Notes: generated from the letters alone by a model not told the origin. Counted from the stretch's first letter, positions 18,801-28,470 are shown. The stretch: 64,000 bases of DNA from Clostridia bacterium (GCA_900768805.1 CAAGEF010000115.1:1-64000); one strand, 5' to 3'. A program made the numbers and translations.

Positions 18801-20177
18801 ATAACATCTTTTATATTTAAATGAATAAGTCTTATTTGCTACAATTGTTCCTGGTGCGATTAATTTATCACTATATTCATCATATATATTAATAGCACCT
18901 AATCCATTAATGTTTAAACACATATTATTAACAGATGTACTATTAAATTTTATACTAATAATTTCACCAGTCTTATAAGAACCATATGAATTAATAGTAA
19001 CATCGTATACATTGCCCGAAGTTGAACAAGTTTCAGAATAATATGCTGATTCAAAACATTTTCCCCATACTTCACAAACATTACGGATTACCTTTAAATC
19101 TGTTGTTGCTGACTCTGTTTCTTCTGCAACTAATAAAGGTTTTATTTGTTCATAAGTTAATACTACGTCATCTTCATATAATGTAGGTATCATTTTTAAA
19201 ACAAATTTTCCATCTTCATCAAAAGCAAAATCATAACCGGAATATAAATTTGCAAATGTTTCAATAGCAGAAGCGATAGTAGTACCAGCAGAAAATTCTT
19301 GGTCATAAGGTACACAATCCCATGTTGGGTGTTCATTTTGATATTGTAAATAATAGTCATAATGTTTAGTACCCTTATATTCTCCAATATCTTCAAGAAT
19401 GTAATCTTTAATATCTGTATATTGAGTAAGTAAACCTTTAACAACAGATTTTATTGTATTATATGCTAATATTATTAATCCACCATCTGAATTGCCTTTC
19501 TTAACTTTATATATATAATTATAATTGTTTATAGCTGATTGAATAGCAAGTATATAATTTACTTCATCTACACTGTTATTAGCAAGAAAAGCATTGTAAT
19601 ATGATAAAACAGCATTTTTTACATCAGCTTTCATAAAGACGGAAGAAGCATTATGATGACTATTATATGCTGTATCAAAACTTTCTCCACTTGAAGTCCA
19701 GCTTGTACTAAAAACAATTTCATAAGCAGGTATAGAAATATTTAATGCACCATTAAATTCCCCATTAACAGTACCGTCTAATTGAATCATTAAGTCACTA
19801 CAATTAATTTGAAGAGTATTATCAGTCGCATTATATGAAATACTTGCGTCTGTTAATACATATTTACCTTGTGAATACCATCTAGGTTCTTTCATACGCT
19901 CTGTCTTTAAGCCAATATATATTTTTATCTTTTTATCAATCCATAATAAAGAGTTCTCAGCTATATTAATAGATTGTTTATCTGTTGGTACAATAGGGCA
20001 AGAATAAGTTCGTCTTACTTTACTTTCACAATTTATTGTACTTTGTCCTCCAGTAACAACACCATTTAAAATATCTACTAATCGGTCACTATTGTCATAA
20101 ATTTCTATTTTTACATATTCCTTACATATTGGTTGGGATATAAGTTCATAGTCTTCTTTAGTAGGAATATAACTCAT
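15888..20177 (-). CDS. Tail-associated protein with BspA-type leucine-rich repeats
   Basis: This 1,429-residue protein joins two modules. Residues 1-640 look like the tail-tip hub / endopeptidase-tail (Tal-like) structural region that follows the distal tail protein in siphoviruses. From about 650 to the end it is built from BspA-type (LRR_5) repeats of about 23 residues, for example ITSIAESAFANNTELISVTMP and later IGSYAFQYCYRLKDVRLSNS, interrupted by two or three degenerate segments. BspA repeats mediate surface adhesion in gut bacteria and protozoa and are also found in mucosa-associated proteins. Its start overlaps the stop of the upstream gene (ATGA). The likely role is tail tip plus adhesion to host surface or mucus. 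The repeat array is a good candidate for rapid copy-number change. Confidence 0.85.
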   Translation of the reverse strand: MSYIPTKEDYELISQPICKEYVKIEIYDNSDRLVDILNGVVTGGQSTINCESKVRRTYSCPIVPTDKQSINIAENSLLWIDKKIKIYIGLKTERMKEPRWYSQGKYVLTDASISYNATDNTLQINCSDLMIQLDGTVNGEFNGALNISIPAYEIVFSTSWTSSGESFDTAYNSHHNASSVFMKADVKNAVLSYYNAFLANNSVDEVNYILAIQSAINNYNYIYKVKKGNSDGGLIILAYNTIKSVVKGLLTQYTDIKDYILEDIGEYKGTKHYDYYLQYQNEHPTWDCVPYDQEFSAGTTIASAIETFANLYSGYDFAFDEDGKFVLKMIPTLYEDDVVLTYEQIKPLLVAEETESATTDLKVIRNVCEVWGKCFESAYYSETCSTSGNVYDVTINSYGSYKTGEIISIKFNSTSVNNMCLNINGLGAINIYDEYSDKLIAPGTIVANKTYSFKYKRCYIDKAVTEKFYLLGQYQVHGLAVLSNGETIKNGYTTIVDGRQVTVDKYSKDYFKYKYNCNNIKIEIIKDSPYVVQKIGERNKTYADDKYAEIQSDSTAVETAAYELWKNCRITDSITIKTSIIPWLNEYMKISYKKANTNEIKQYITHNISHDHENHISTIEMYTFYPLYQSNDESELVDFELSASNYTMTGIESLSGNLVIPEKFLYKGVEYKITSIAESAFANNTELISVTMPDTITKVGASAFSQCKNLESVILSNNVTRIEKKTFYDCYNLKHISFSINLKYIGDYAFNQCSLTDFKFNRALQEIGDHAFFSCSRLTKIEIPGSVKKIGAYAFNNINITELTLNEGLQYIGNSAFSSCKAEIIKIPSSVETIESLAFYSSSILLVLYKGNANIGKNAFNSSTQVVSEPNITLTSNILAWTNIPTQGKVNIPSTFTYKNIEFTITKIGLTFNRNLDITYVSIPDTVKKIQDYAFYECENLTSVYMTDSVEEIGSYAFQYCYRLKDVRLSNSLKEISPYCFGAAASIRNINLPTNLVKISNHAFYNSSISCPKFPKTLTYIGEYAFSGCHSLDYIYIPSNVKTIDNYAFSDGFILYAMIEEGVETINSCAFYNSLDTEYAISLPTAVIPISATSIGNNAFYKTSILACKNNLSTLYGAKEFASIDENDNIIINLNAKRLKRAIGYNNYNNGGEITIPYVFNSYFNYAINRIDSNTFIDRNNITSLIFEEGIISVASLGLSCTSVKSISIPASMTSINENAFIGCINLEEINVNPSNASYCSVDGVFMTKNQTVLIKYPANKVNETYSIPDTVTIICNDTFTNAKFTTLNIPNSVSNLKGGFLINCPKLTTLIISEDNPYYYVENNVLFSKDKTQLIYNANKVEEGTYTIPDTVIEICDYAFYKSGYTTINIPNTVITIGESSFADMSNLDSIEIPDSVTSIGSNAFNNVSHIYYNGSATGSPWGANEIN

Positions 20178-21106
20178 TTATAAAAATTACTCCAATATTC
20201 TTCAGTAACTTCACTTAAATTATTTTTATACAAATCTTTTTCACTTTGAGCATCCCCAACCTCAACCCAATCAAAACTAATAATTCGTATATAATTATCT
20301 CCTGAAGAAGTAATAGTAGGCTTACCAGTAACCATAATAATACGATTAATTCCATCCCATCCTTTTAATAGTTTAGGTTCACCATCTGTAAGAAAATCTA
20401 TAATTTCTTGTTGATATCTATATGAATTAATAATATCTATATCACAATTTTCATCCATTTTTGCAAAGAAACCAGAGGTGTTTCCAGAGTCATAATTAAC
20501 CTCGGAATTTATAAAAATTTTTGGTTTGGAATTATACATCATTTCAATAACTCCAACTTTTTGATTACGAGTTGTATTAATATCCCCAAGTTCCATATAA
20601 GCAATATATTTCTTATCTTTTCCTATAATAGAAATGCCTTTAAATTCCACATTAATATAATCTGAGCCTGTGTCTTTATCTGTTGCATAAATATATCCAC
20701 CTTCTACATTATCATGCGTTATAGGAACAATAGCATATCTATAGTCCGTATTAGAATTAAAAAGATAATCTTTATATGTAATATAAAAATCATCTACAGT
20801 TTCAATAGTCTTATCATAAATAGTTGTCCAATGATTATTTTTATCTTCCCTTTTTATTAAAATTTCTTTGATAGTATCTACATACCATTTCATGTTTCCG
20901 GCAATAGTATTATTATCAAAAGCAGCATGTAATGAAGTATTACTATTCCATTCACTTGAAATATCATAAGAATTCAAATCTTTAGAAATATATAAATCAT
21001 CATATAAGCCATTTACTAACTCTATATAATTTACATTATCTACATCTACTGGATAGGTCTTTGTTGCAGTTCCATCTCCAAAAAAACTCATTCCAAGAAA
21101 AAGCAT
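20174..21106 (-). CDS. Distal tail-type protein
   Basis: A 310-residue mostly beta protein. Its position after the tape measure gene and before the hub protein fits a distal tail component. It begins MLFLGMSFFGDGTATK with GGAGGTG seven bases before the ATG, and the final four bases overlap the hub gene. No family is recognised with certainty. Confidence 0.55.
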   Translation of the reverse strand: MLFLGMSFFGDGTATKTYPVDVDNVNYIELVNGLYDDLYISKDLNSYDISSEWNSNTSLHAAFDNNTIAGNMKWYVDTIKEILIKREDKNNHWTTIYDKTIETVDDFYITYKDYLFNSNTDYRYAIVPITHDNVEGGYIYATDKDTGSDYINVEFKGISIIGKDKKYIAYMELGDINTTRNQKVGVIEMMYNSKPKIFINSEVNYDSGNTSGFFAKMDENCDIDIINSYRYQQEIIDFLTDGEPKLLKGWDGINRIIMVTGKPTITSSGDNYIRIISFDWVEVGDAQSEKDLYKNNLSEVTEEYWSNFYK

Positions 21107-21120
21107 GATAAAACACCTCC

Positions 21121-22161
21121 TTATCCTTTGATTATTTCCATATCATAGATTCCATTTTCTTTAGTTATCCAAAAAGTATATAAAGTATTTGCTGTTAAAT
21201 CGAATCTGTCAGAATATATTAAATATTTAAGTTGTCCATATTTAACAAGTAATTTCAATTTATATCCACTAACTGTAGAATCATCATAATAATTTAGAGA
21301 TACAGTAAATTCACCAACACCGTTACTCACTGTTAATAATTGACCACATTGAAAATTCATTCCTTTTAAAGCAATTCTAAAATTGCCTTCCAATTTGAAA
21401 CCTTCATCATAATACATTACGTTGTTATTTCTTAAATCAATTTTACTGTCATCAAAAGTAAATTCTTTCTGACCATTATATTGAACAATTACAAAATCAG
21501 TAGAACAAGTTATATATTCACCATTTACATCTTTTTGGACATAATATTTTCCACCAAATTCTAAAGACTCACAATTTGTTGTTACATTGACAACTTTTGT
21601 CTCCAATTCAAAGCCAGAAGTAGTAACACAAGTTGCATAAACTTTATAATCTGCATGTGTATTTAAACCAACAAATTTATATGTTAAATCATCTTCTGTT
21701 TCATAAATAATAGTGTTAGATTCAGTAAGTATATTCATGTTATTATCTGCCAAATGAAACTGTAAAGTTTTAATTGTATCTGTATCATGCATAAAATCTA
21801 TACCTACTTCTAAAGCAGTAGCATTAATTACTAAATTATCCTGTATATTCAATTCAAAATCTGGACTTAATTTACATCTGAATTGAACAATATTTGATGG
21901 CGTACTTTCATTACCATGAATATCATAAACAATTACTTTTGCATAATAACTTGCTTCATTTTCAATGCTATTAGCAGGTAAAGTATAAATATATTTTTTA
22001 TTTACAATATCTTGTATGCCACTATATGCTTTAACATCTGTTGCTGAATTATATATTTCTAATTTACATTGAGTTAATGTTGTAGCTACCCAATTAAATT
22101 GAAATGTCTTATTTTTTGTAGCATCAAAAATTTCTACATTATGTAAGACTGGTTTTGACAT
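21121..22161 (-). CDS. Tail protein with fibronectin-III-like domains
   Basis: A 346-residue protein. Residues 1-190 contain two probable FN3-like beta sandwiches (first strand PVLHNVEIFDATKNKTFQFNW; YYAKVIVYDIHGNESTPSN at about 76-94; second ending VYATCVTTSGFELETKVVNV). The C-terminal 130 residues resemble a concanavalin-like or jelly-roll fold. Common in distal tail proteins that contact cell-surface sugar. Lies between a small OB-like protein and the distal tail-type gene. Confidence 0.55.
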   Translation of the reverse strand: MSKPVLHNVEIFDATKNKTFQFNWVATTLTQCKLEIYNSATDVKAYSGIQDIVNKKYIYTLPANSIENEASYYAKVIVYDIHGNESTPSNIVQFRCKLSPDFELNIQDNLVINATALEVGIDFMHDTDTIKTLQFHLADNNMNILTESNTIIYETEDDLTYKFVGLNTHADYKVYATCVTTSGFELETKVVNVTTNCESLEFGGKYYVQKDVNGEYITCSTDFVIVQYNGQKEFTFDDSKIDLRNNNVMYYDEGFKLEGNFRIALKGMNFQCGQLLTVSNGVGEFTVSLNYYDDSTVSGYKLKLLVKYGQLKYLIYSDRFDLTANTLYTFWITKENGIYDMEIIKG

Positions 22162-22179
22162 TTTTAATTTTCCTTTCTA

Positions 22180-22434
22180 TTACTTATTTACTTTTGCACA
22201 AATATAAGCCTCATGAATATTTCCATTCGGTTTATGCACCCAAACAGAATCACCAATTTTTAGACTTAAACCTACACCATCATATAGGGCATATTCTTTT
22301 CCATTTATCTGAACTATGTATTTACCAGACTGAATATTTTTTATTGAAGCCATTACATCTTGATTCCTATATGGTTGCATTATTTTGTCTATTGCAAAAG
22401 AAATTGTTTCAAATATATCTTGTGATAAATCCAT
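22180..22434 (-). CDS. Small OB-fold-like tail protein
   Basis: An 84-residue protein. After a helical N-terminus, residues 28-80 form a small beta barrel of the kind GKYIVQINGKEYAL-x-LKIGDSVWVHKPNGN, like OB/KOW-type barrels in tail hub and needle proteins. It directly follows the tape measure gene. Functional assignment is inferred. Confidence 0.5.
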   Translation of the reverse strand: MDLSQDIFETISFAIDKIMQPYRNQDVMASIKNIQSGKYIVQINGKEYALYDGVGLSLKIGDSVWVHKPNGNIHEAYICAKVNK

Positions 22435-22492
22435 AGAGTATTTCCTTTCTTAACTTTCATTTTTAAATTTTTATCTTATTTTTTGAACAATA

Positions 22493-22520
22493 TAATAGGA
22501 GCTGCTTTGAACAGCCCCTA
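22493..22520 (-). terminator. Hairpin after tape measure gene
   Basis: Stem AGGGGCTG-TTCAA-CAGCTCCT, T-rich on the minus strand, between the tape measure stop codon and the small OB-like gene. Confidence 0.5.
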
Positions 22521-22543
22521 CATTTTTGCTCCGTTATTCCGTT

Positions 22544-25500
22544 CTATATTTTATTAAAGTATTGATACTTACCAACTTTCAAGTTATTACTTAATTTAGT
22601 AAGCTCTTTTTGAATGTATTCAACACCTGAATCATTCGTCACATTTGGTAAATTAAGACTTACATTCATAACAATAGATGAATTATTGTTATTAATAGTA
22701 GTCTTTGTAGCATTTACACCTTTTCCAAATTCCATGTGATCCATTAAGAAGTTAGGATTAAGTTTTCCCCATTCCCACAAATTCTCACTCATCTCATTCG
22801 TAAATACCGTATCACCTGCATTGAGTGGAGTAAATACTGCATTTCTGGTAGGTGAAGCAATGATTTCAGCACCTTTTTCTTGTGTCCATGACCATTCATC
22901 ATTTTCAACTCTTTTATCACCTTTAGCACGTTGTTTTACACTAAAAGTCTTACTGTTAACAGAGACACCAGGAGCAGTTACTTTAGTAGAATTTAATCTT
23001 TCTATAGATTCTCTTAGTTCATCTACTGCTTTAGTAGAATCTTTTACAGAAGATGTTACATTGTCAAACATTTGAGATACTGCCGGAACAGTAGTAGAAG
23101 CAGTAGCCTTAGTTGCAGTTAAAGCAGTAGTAAGAGATTCACCTTCCGCTTTTGAATCCTTACCACCATTAATAGCTTTAGATGCGTCATAAGTAGATTC
23201 TTTAACGACACCCATATCAGCACTGATAGAAGTAGCAGTATTATAAGAAGCATCAGTAACTTCACTCATACCACCAACAATAGTTTCAGTAGTATCAGTA
23301 GAAGAATCCTTTACATCTTGTAAACCGTCGTTTACACCACCAATTGAATCAACTGCACCAGTCAAATCAATAGAAGCTATACTATCAAGCCCAACACCAG
23401 TCTTTGCCAAATAATCGTCAAGCCATTGTATATCACTAACGTTTGCCATAGTAGATAAAGCTTGTCTTACTGAATCAGTTTCCCCTTTAACTGACATCAT
23501 GTAATTCAAATATTTATCTTTAAATTCAGCAAAAGTCTTATCTGACATATTAAGAACGTCTTGAGCAGTATATCCTAATTTGTTGAAGACATCTTCCATG
23601 TCTTGCATCATTTTTGCATTAGTATCTAACTCACTCAATTCTTCCCAACGAGATTTGGTTTCTTCAATAGATTCAATCATCTTTTCGAAATACTCATCAG
23701 ATTTATCCATTAATTCCTGAATAGAATCTTTCTGTTTTTCGATAAGATCGATCTGTTCTTGGATAGCTTCTTTTTGCTTTTCGTAAGCATCAATTTGGTC
23801 TTGGATAGCCTCTTTCTGCTTTTCAAAAAGTTCTATTTGGTCTTGAAGTTCTTCCTTTTGTTTTTCAAAAAGATCAATTTGTGCTTGAAGTGCATCTTTA
23901 CCTTCATTAAGCAAATCTATCTCTTTTTGAATTGCTGCTACATTAATGTCATTCTGAGCATCACGGACGTTTTCACGAGCAGTAGAAACTTCATCCTCAT
24001 TGTTTGTATAAGTCCATTGACCACCTGAAAATGTAGACGTAGTGTTATTGTTAAGAGCCTTATCTAATTCAGACTGAGCTTTTTGTAATGCTATCTGTTT
24101 ATCACGTTCATCATTTTCGTCCTGCATTTGGTCAATGATTTTTTGCTTCTCATCAATCAACCTATCATAGTTGTCGATTTCATTCTCGATAGCTTTTATC
24201 TGGTCATCAATAGCGTCAGTTTGGTCTTCAATTAGCTCAATCTGGTCATCAATAGCGTCAGCCTGGTCTTCGAGGTCATCAATCAAATCGTCAATTGAGT
24301 CTATTTGGTCATTCAAGCCATCTATCTGTTTATCTAAAGCTTTAATTTGTGCATTATAAGATTTGTCAGCAGCATCTTTTAGCTTATTATACTTAGCAAT
24401 CTGCTTATCAATTAAATAAGTAGCACCCTTTATAGCATTATCAAGAGCGTCTTTTGCAATCTCATTTAATTCTTTTTGAGCTTCAGCAGCTTCTTTAGTA
24501 TATTTTCCATACTTACCAACTGTCTCGCCTGTGAATCCATAACCTTTAGCTAATCTCTTTAACTGAGAATAATAATCCTTTATAGAAATTTTGCCATCAT
24601 TATATAAATCCTCAATTGCGTCATGTTCAGCCTGATAAGCATTTGCCCAATCACCGTGTAAAGTCTTTTCAGCATCAGAAATTTCTTCTTCATACTTTTT
24701 GATATGCTCCGGTGAATCTTTTAAATACTCATTCATGAGAGCTTCTGACTTATTATAAAATTCACGCTCATTAATAAGCTCTTTATCAAGTTCATCTTGG
24801 AGAGCAGAAAGTTTATTTTTATATGCCTCTAACCACTTGTCCTCTTCTTTAGATTTTGAACCAGAACCAGAAGACTTAGGGGTAGAAGGAGCTTTATATT
24901 CAACATTAGCAATTTCAGTTGTTAAAGTTTTAGCATATTCATTAATTGACTTTATAATCCACTGTCTAGTTTTAGGGTCAGTTTCATTTTCAAGGTCAGT
25001 TTTAAATTTTTCTAATTTAGCAAGTGCTTCAGTTGCTACACCAGCAGAAGAAGCTAAAGTTAACAATTGGTTTATATCAGAAGAATTATCTATTCTTGCA
25101 TTATTTACCAAAAATTTTCTCATTTCTAAAATTGCTAAAGCTTGTTCTAAATTATCAGCAGACACAGCTTCATTTGCAAAAGCTGTTAATTCCTCTTCTG
25201 TCGCATTAGCTAAATCAATACCTGCTTCTTCAAGTGCATTAGTATTATTAACAAGTTCACTAAATACAACAATTTCACTATTTGTAACGCCTATACTTTC
25301 AAGTAATGAATTTACTAATTCAGCATTTTCTTTAGAACATTGTGCAAGACCTGGATTTAAAGCACTGACTACAGAATCTACTAAAGAATTAAAAGCACTT
25401 TGAACTTCTTCTGCACTAGAAGTAGAATCTGATAATACACTAACAAGATCTTCGAAAGAAGAATAGTCAATAGAAATATTTAAATCTGCATTTGAATTTA

Positions 25501-27751
25501 ATGAATCTATAGCAGACTTAATTTCACTAAACATGCTTAAATCAACATTATCTAAAGTAAAACCATCATCAGTAAAAATATTTTGATAAGCGTCTTTTAT
25601 AGAATCAAATGCTGGTGATAATTGATTGTCAAGTTGGTCTACAAGGTCAGAAATAGAACGCTTTGACTTAGATGTATTTATACCTTTTATTTCTTCTTGA
25701 GCTTTTTCTACATTATTTAAAGCTGCTTGATAATTATTAGCCGATAAAGTAGCACCATTCAGTTTCTCTTTTTCATTTTGAAGTGCTTGTATAAACTCAG
25801 GTGAATTTGCAAGTTTTTGTTGTTCTTCATTAAGTTTATCAAACCATTCTGATATCGATTTAATATCAACTTCGGTTATAGCGTCTTCAAAAGTATCTTC
25901 AAGATTACCACTTATATCTTGTTTGTTAGGAATAAGTTTATTAAACCATTCTGAATTAGCTTTTCTATTAACTTCTGCCATAGAAGTATTAAAGGCGGCA
26001 TCAAAATTATCACTTAATTCTTGCTTATTTGGAGTAAGTTTATCTATCCATTCTGATTTAGTTTTTCTCCCAACTTCTGTTATGGAATCTTCAAAAATAG
26101 ATTCAAAATCAGCAGTTAACTCTTGATTACTTGGAGCAAATTTATCAAGAAAATCTATTTTGATTTGTGGATTTATTATACCTAATTTAGTAAGATTATC
26201 AATAAGTTGTTCTATTGACATATTATACTTATTAGCATAAAAATCTAAATCTTCATAAGCCTTCTTTTGTTCATCAGTAGCGGTTTCAGTATCAAAGTTC
26301 TTTACAAAATTCTTTAAGCTTTCATCGCTATTAAATTCTTTAAGCTCGTTAAGGTCATTAGTAATGTCATTCTTCATATCATCTGTGTTAGCTGTAAAAT
26401 CAATTTCAAATTCATTAGAATTAACTTCTGCAACTAAATCTTTATTCAAATTTTTGAAGAAATCTACTATACCAGTATCATCACCAGCTTCTTTTATAGC
26501 GTCATTAATTATAGATACATATTCATCTGCTGCATGTTTTGCTTCATCAGAATCAAGTCCATTTTTTTCTACCATTTCATTGTATTCTGTATAAGCGTCA
26601 AGAGCTTCTTTATAATAATCATCAAAAACATTATCTTCTGTTGGTTTTAAAATTTTTTCTTTTAAAACATATGCTTCATAAATTTCTTGATAATTTTCTA
26701 ATTTTTCTTGTGTGGTATCAATAGAGTTAGATAATAAATCAAAGAAATTTCCAGTTTCATAATTCTTAGATATTTTTTGTATTTCTAATAATTTATCATA
26801 TACTTCTTGAAGATTACCAGTGAGCATCATATCTCTGTCACCAGTTAATTCCACACCAAATTTATTTTGCAATAACTTGTCGAATTCTTCATTCCCGGAA
26901 ATAGCAAATGTTACTTTATATTCGCCTTTTTCCATTTGTTCAAGCATCTTATCAAAATTAGAACCAGAAATACTTCTAAGACTATCTGTCCAACCTTCAG
27001 ATTTATTGAACTCATTAATCATAGACTGATATTGAGCATCAGTTAATTTATTAAGTTCTTCTGTTTGTCCTCTAACTGCATCAGTAATAGCATTGATAGC
27101 ACCTTTCTCATCGCCATATTTATCAATTAACTCATCTTGAATTGTCATTAATTGTTTACGAGCTTGAGTTACTTCTTCATAAGAAGAAGAGGAGTCATGG
27201 ATTGTCAACTGTAATTCGTCAAGTTTTGCTTTGTAAGACTCTATATCATTTTGAGATTCTTTAAAAGCAGAACCAACTTCAGAAGCTTTTTCAGCCAATC
27301 TATCAGAATAAGTAGCAATTTGTTGTATACCATCAACTATTGCACTAAATAAGAACATAGCACCGATATTTAATGCTGTGTTTAATGCTAAAGCAAGACC
27401 TTTCCATGCTACTTGTTGAGCTTTACCTGCAAGAGTAGCAGTCTTCATTGCTTTTGTTAAATTTTCTTCCCCAATTACTGCACCATTTACAGCTTTCATT
27501 AAAGCAATTGTTTCTTTTGTAGTTCCTTTACTTGCTTTATCTAGAGCTTCTTGTGCCGAAATTTTCTTTTTTATATATTCATTATATTTATGAATTGCAT
27601 CTGAATCAATATCAGATTTTTCAAAGAAAAATTCTTTAAAATTAAAATTTTTTAAATCTTTAAATTCATTTTTAATTTCATCTATAGACTTTCCAAATAA
27701 TCCAATAGACTCAATCGCTCCTGTAGATTCATTTGTAATTGTTTGGAATAT
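22544..27751 (-). CDS. Tape measure protein, exon 3 (residues about 1759-3493)
   Basis: This is the last part of the tail tape measure protein, which sets tail length and lies in the tail lumen. The frame is open well upstream of the first ATG (27499): from 27751 it encodes IFQTITNESTGAIESIGLFG, which continues exon 2 in phase. Joining exon 2 (ending GGT at 29764) to ATA at 27751 obeys the group I rule of U before and G before the next exon. Hydrophobic segments occur near the exon start (KGLALALNTALNIGAMFLFSAIV), then long coiled coils, including repeats of the type EKQKEAIQDQID at about 23,750-23,900. The exon ends with a TAG stop. The exact 5' exon limit needs RNA evidence. Confidence 0.85.
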   Translation of the reverse strand: MFQTITNESTGAIESIGLFGKSIDEIKNEFKDLKNFNFKEFFFEKSDIDSDAIHKYNEYIKKKISAQEALDKASKGTTKETIALMKAVNGAVIGEENLTKAMKTATLAGKAQQVAWKGLALALNTALNIGAMFLFSAIVDGIQQIATYSDRLAEKASEVGSAFKESQNDIESYKAKLDELQLTIHDSSSSYEEVTQARKQLMTIQDELIDKYGDEKGAINAITDAVRGQTEELNKLTDAQYQSMINEFNKSEGWTDSLRSISGSNFDKMLEQMEKGEYKVTFAISGNEEFDKLLQNKFGVELTGDRDMMLTGNLQEVYDKLLEIQKISKNYETGNFFDLLSNSIDTTQEKLENYQEIYEAYVLKEKILKPTEDNVFDDYYKEALDAYTEYNEMVEKNGLDSDEAKHAADEYVSIINDAIKEAGDDTGIVDFFKNLNKDLVAEVNSNEFEIDFTANTDDMKNDITNDLNELKEFNSDESLKNFVKNFDTETATDEQKKAYEDLDFYANKYNMSIEQLIDNLTKLGIINPQIKIDFLDKFAPSNQELTADFESIFEDSITEVGRKTKSEWIDKLTPNKQELSDNFDAAFNTSMAEVNRKANSEWFNKLIPNKQDISGNLEDTFEDAITEVDIKSISEWFDKLNEEQQKLANSPEFIQALQNEKEKLNGATLSANNYQAALNNVEKAQEEIKGINTSKSKRSISDLVDQLDNQLSPAFDSIKDAYQNIFTDDGFTLDNVDLSMFSEIKSAIDSLNSNADLNISIDYSSFEDLVSVLSDSTSSAEEVQSAFNSLVDSVVSALNPGLAQCSKENAELVNSLLESIGVTNSEIVVFSELVNNTNALEEAGIDLANATEEELTAFANEAVSADNLEQALAILEMRKFLVNNARIDNSSDINQLLTLASSAGVATEALAKLEKFKTDLENETDPKTRQWIIKSINEYAKTLTTEIANVEYKAPSTPKSSGSGSKSKEEDKWLEAYKNKLSALQDELDKELINEREFYNKSEALMNEYLKDSPEHIKKYEEEISDAEKTLHGDWANAYQAEHDAIEDLYNDGKISIKDYYSQLKRLAKGYGFTGETVGKYGKYTKEAAEAQKELNEIAKDALDNAIKGATYLIDKQIAKYNKLKDAADKSYNAQIKALDKQIDGLNDQIDSIDDLIDDLEDQADAIDDQIELIEDQTDAIDDQIKAIENEIDNYDRLIDEKQKIIDQMQDENDERDKQIALQKAQSELDKALNNNTTSTFSGGQWTYTNNEDEVSTARENVRDAQNDINVAAIQKEIDLLNEGKDALQAQIDLFEKQKEELQDQIELFEKQKEAIQDQIDAYEKQKEAIQEQIDLIEKQKDSIQELMDKSDEYFEKMIESIEETKSRWEELSELDTNAKMMQDMEDVFNKLGYTAQDVLNMSDKTFAEFKDKYLNYMMSVKGETDSVRQALSTMANVSDIQWLDDYLAKTGVGLDSIASIDLTGAVDSIGGVNDGLQDVKDSSTDTTETIVGGMSEVTDASYNTATSISADMGVVKESTYDASKAINGGKDSKAEGESLTTALTATKATASTTVPAVSQMFDNVTSSVKDSTKAVDELRESIERLNSTKVTAPGVSVNSKTFSVKQRAKGDKRVENDEWSWTQEKGAEIIASPTRNAVFTPLNAGDTVFTNEMSENLWEWGKLNPNFLMDHMEFGKGVNATKTTINNNNSSIVMNVSLNLPNVTNDSGVEYIQKELTKLSNNLKVGKYQYFNKI

Positions 27752-27761
27752 CGAACTTTAT

Positions 27762-27790
27762 TTGACATATACTTTGTGGAATAGTATATT
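27762..27790 (+). promoter_or_regulatory. Host-type promoter for the zinc-ribbon gene
   Basis: TTGACA (27762-27767), 17-base spacer and TATATT (27785-27790), followed by AGGAGAG (27811-27817) and an ATG at 27826. It begins only 10 bases inside the intron's 3' boundary. Confidence 0.75.
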
Positions 27791-27825
27791 ATGTTAATAA
27801 AGAATCTATAAGGAGAGAATAAATA

Positions 27826-28170
27826 ATGTTAATTAATAGAGATGTTTATGAATGTAATAAATGTAAAAAATCATATTTTTTTGATACTGATAAACCTTAT
27901 TCTAAAATATGTCCTGAATGTGGAGAAGAATTAACCTTTGAATTAAATTACGATTATGATACTGAAAAAGAGCCACCATCAGTATACGACCCAACAGAAG
28001 ATCCCAATAGCCCATATTATATTCCAAAAGTAGAATGTCCATATTGTCATTCTACAAAAACAGAAAAGATAGGAGTTATAAAACGTTCTTTTTCATTTGG
28101 ATTACTTGGCTTTGGAAGTAGTAAGGTGGGTAAAAATTACCATTGTAAAGTATGTGGTTCTGATTTCTAA
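27826..28170 (+). CDS. Small double zinc-ribbon protein
   Basis: A 114-residue protein with four CxxC knuckles forming two zinc ribbons: CNKC (10-13) with CPEC (29-32), and CPYC (71-74) with CKVC (108-111). The second ribbon, with the GLLGFGSSKVGKNYHC lead-in, is a form frequent in small bacterial zinc-ribbon proteins of unknown role. It is one of the few genes on the plus strand, with its own sigma-A-like promoter and AGGAG site, so it can be expressed independently of phage late transcription. It lies inside the tape measure intron next to three toxin-antitoxin loci, as cargo or a 'moron'. A regulator of the neighbouring loci is possible but unsupported. Confidence 0.8.
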   Translation: MLINRDVYECNKCKKSYFFDTDKPYSKICPECGEELTFELNYDYDTEKEPPSVYDPTEDPNSPYYIPKVECPYCHSTKTEKIGVIKRSFSFGLLGFGSSKVGKNYHCKVCGSDF

Positions 28171-28193
28171 TATTAAATTCTATATTAGTTTTA
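28168..28193 (+). terminator. Terminator of the zinc-ribbon gene
   Basis: Stem CTAATAT/ATATTAG followed by TTTTAAGTTTT, directly at the stop codon. Confidence 0.55.
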
Positions 28194-28342
28194 AGTTTTA
28201 TTGACAATAAAACCAATATCCAGTAACATTATATTGTGCTACCTAAAGTGGTAGGCGGTTAGTCCTTTTGCGTAGAATTATCTACAGAACAATCACGAAA
28301 GGGGTTGTTTGAATGATTACACAAGAAAGGATAGTTTGAATA

Positions 28343-28435
28343 ATGTACATAACATTAGATCAGATAATCCAAATAGGAATTTTCCTAGTTGGATTTGCTA
28401 CTCTGATAATACTAATTGTAAAAGATACAAAATAA
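28343..28435 (+). CDS. Type I toxin A, Hol-Tox-like membrane peptide
   Basis: A 30-residue peptide (MYITLDQIIQI start, KDTK end) with one hydrophobic helix and a basic tail, like the holin-like toxin (Hol_Tox) and Fst-type membrane peptides. Promoter TTGACA (28201-28206)-N17-TAACAT (28224-28229). The leader folds CTACC/GGTAG. A nine-codon upstream ORF beginning at about 28314 with the strong site AAAGGGG ends just before the toxin start. That site lies between AACAA and TTGTT, which can pair and hide it. Transcript ends at the hairpin 28434-28470. Toxicity is inferred from architecture. Confidence 0.7.
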   Translation: MYITLDQIIQIGIFLVGFATLIILIVKDTK

Positions 28436-28470
28436 AAACACCGCCAACTGCCCAAGGTTCCGGTGTTTTT
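28434..28470. terminator. Bidirectional terminator A
   Basis: Perfect 10-bp stem AAAAACACCG/CGGTGTTTTT with A run on one side and T run on the other, so it can end both the toxin mRNA and the convergent antisense RNA, and also leftward tape-measure transcription. Confidence 0.75.

Noticed and set aside
24837..25403. 188-codon plus-strand frame inside the tape measure gene.
   Set aside because: It is the complement of the coiled-coil coding region, with no ribosome binding site and low-complexity composition.
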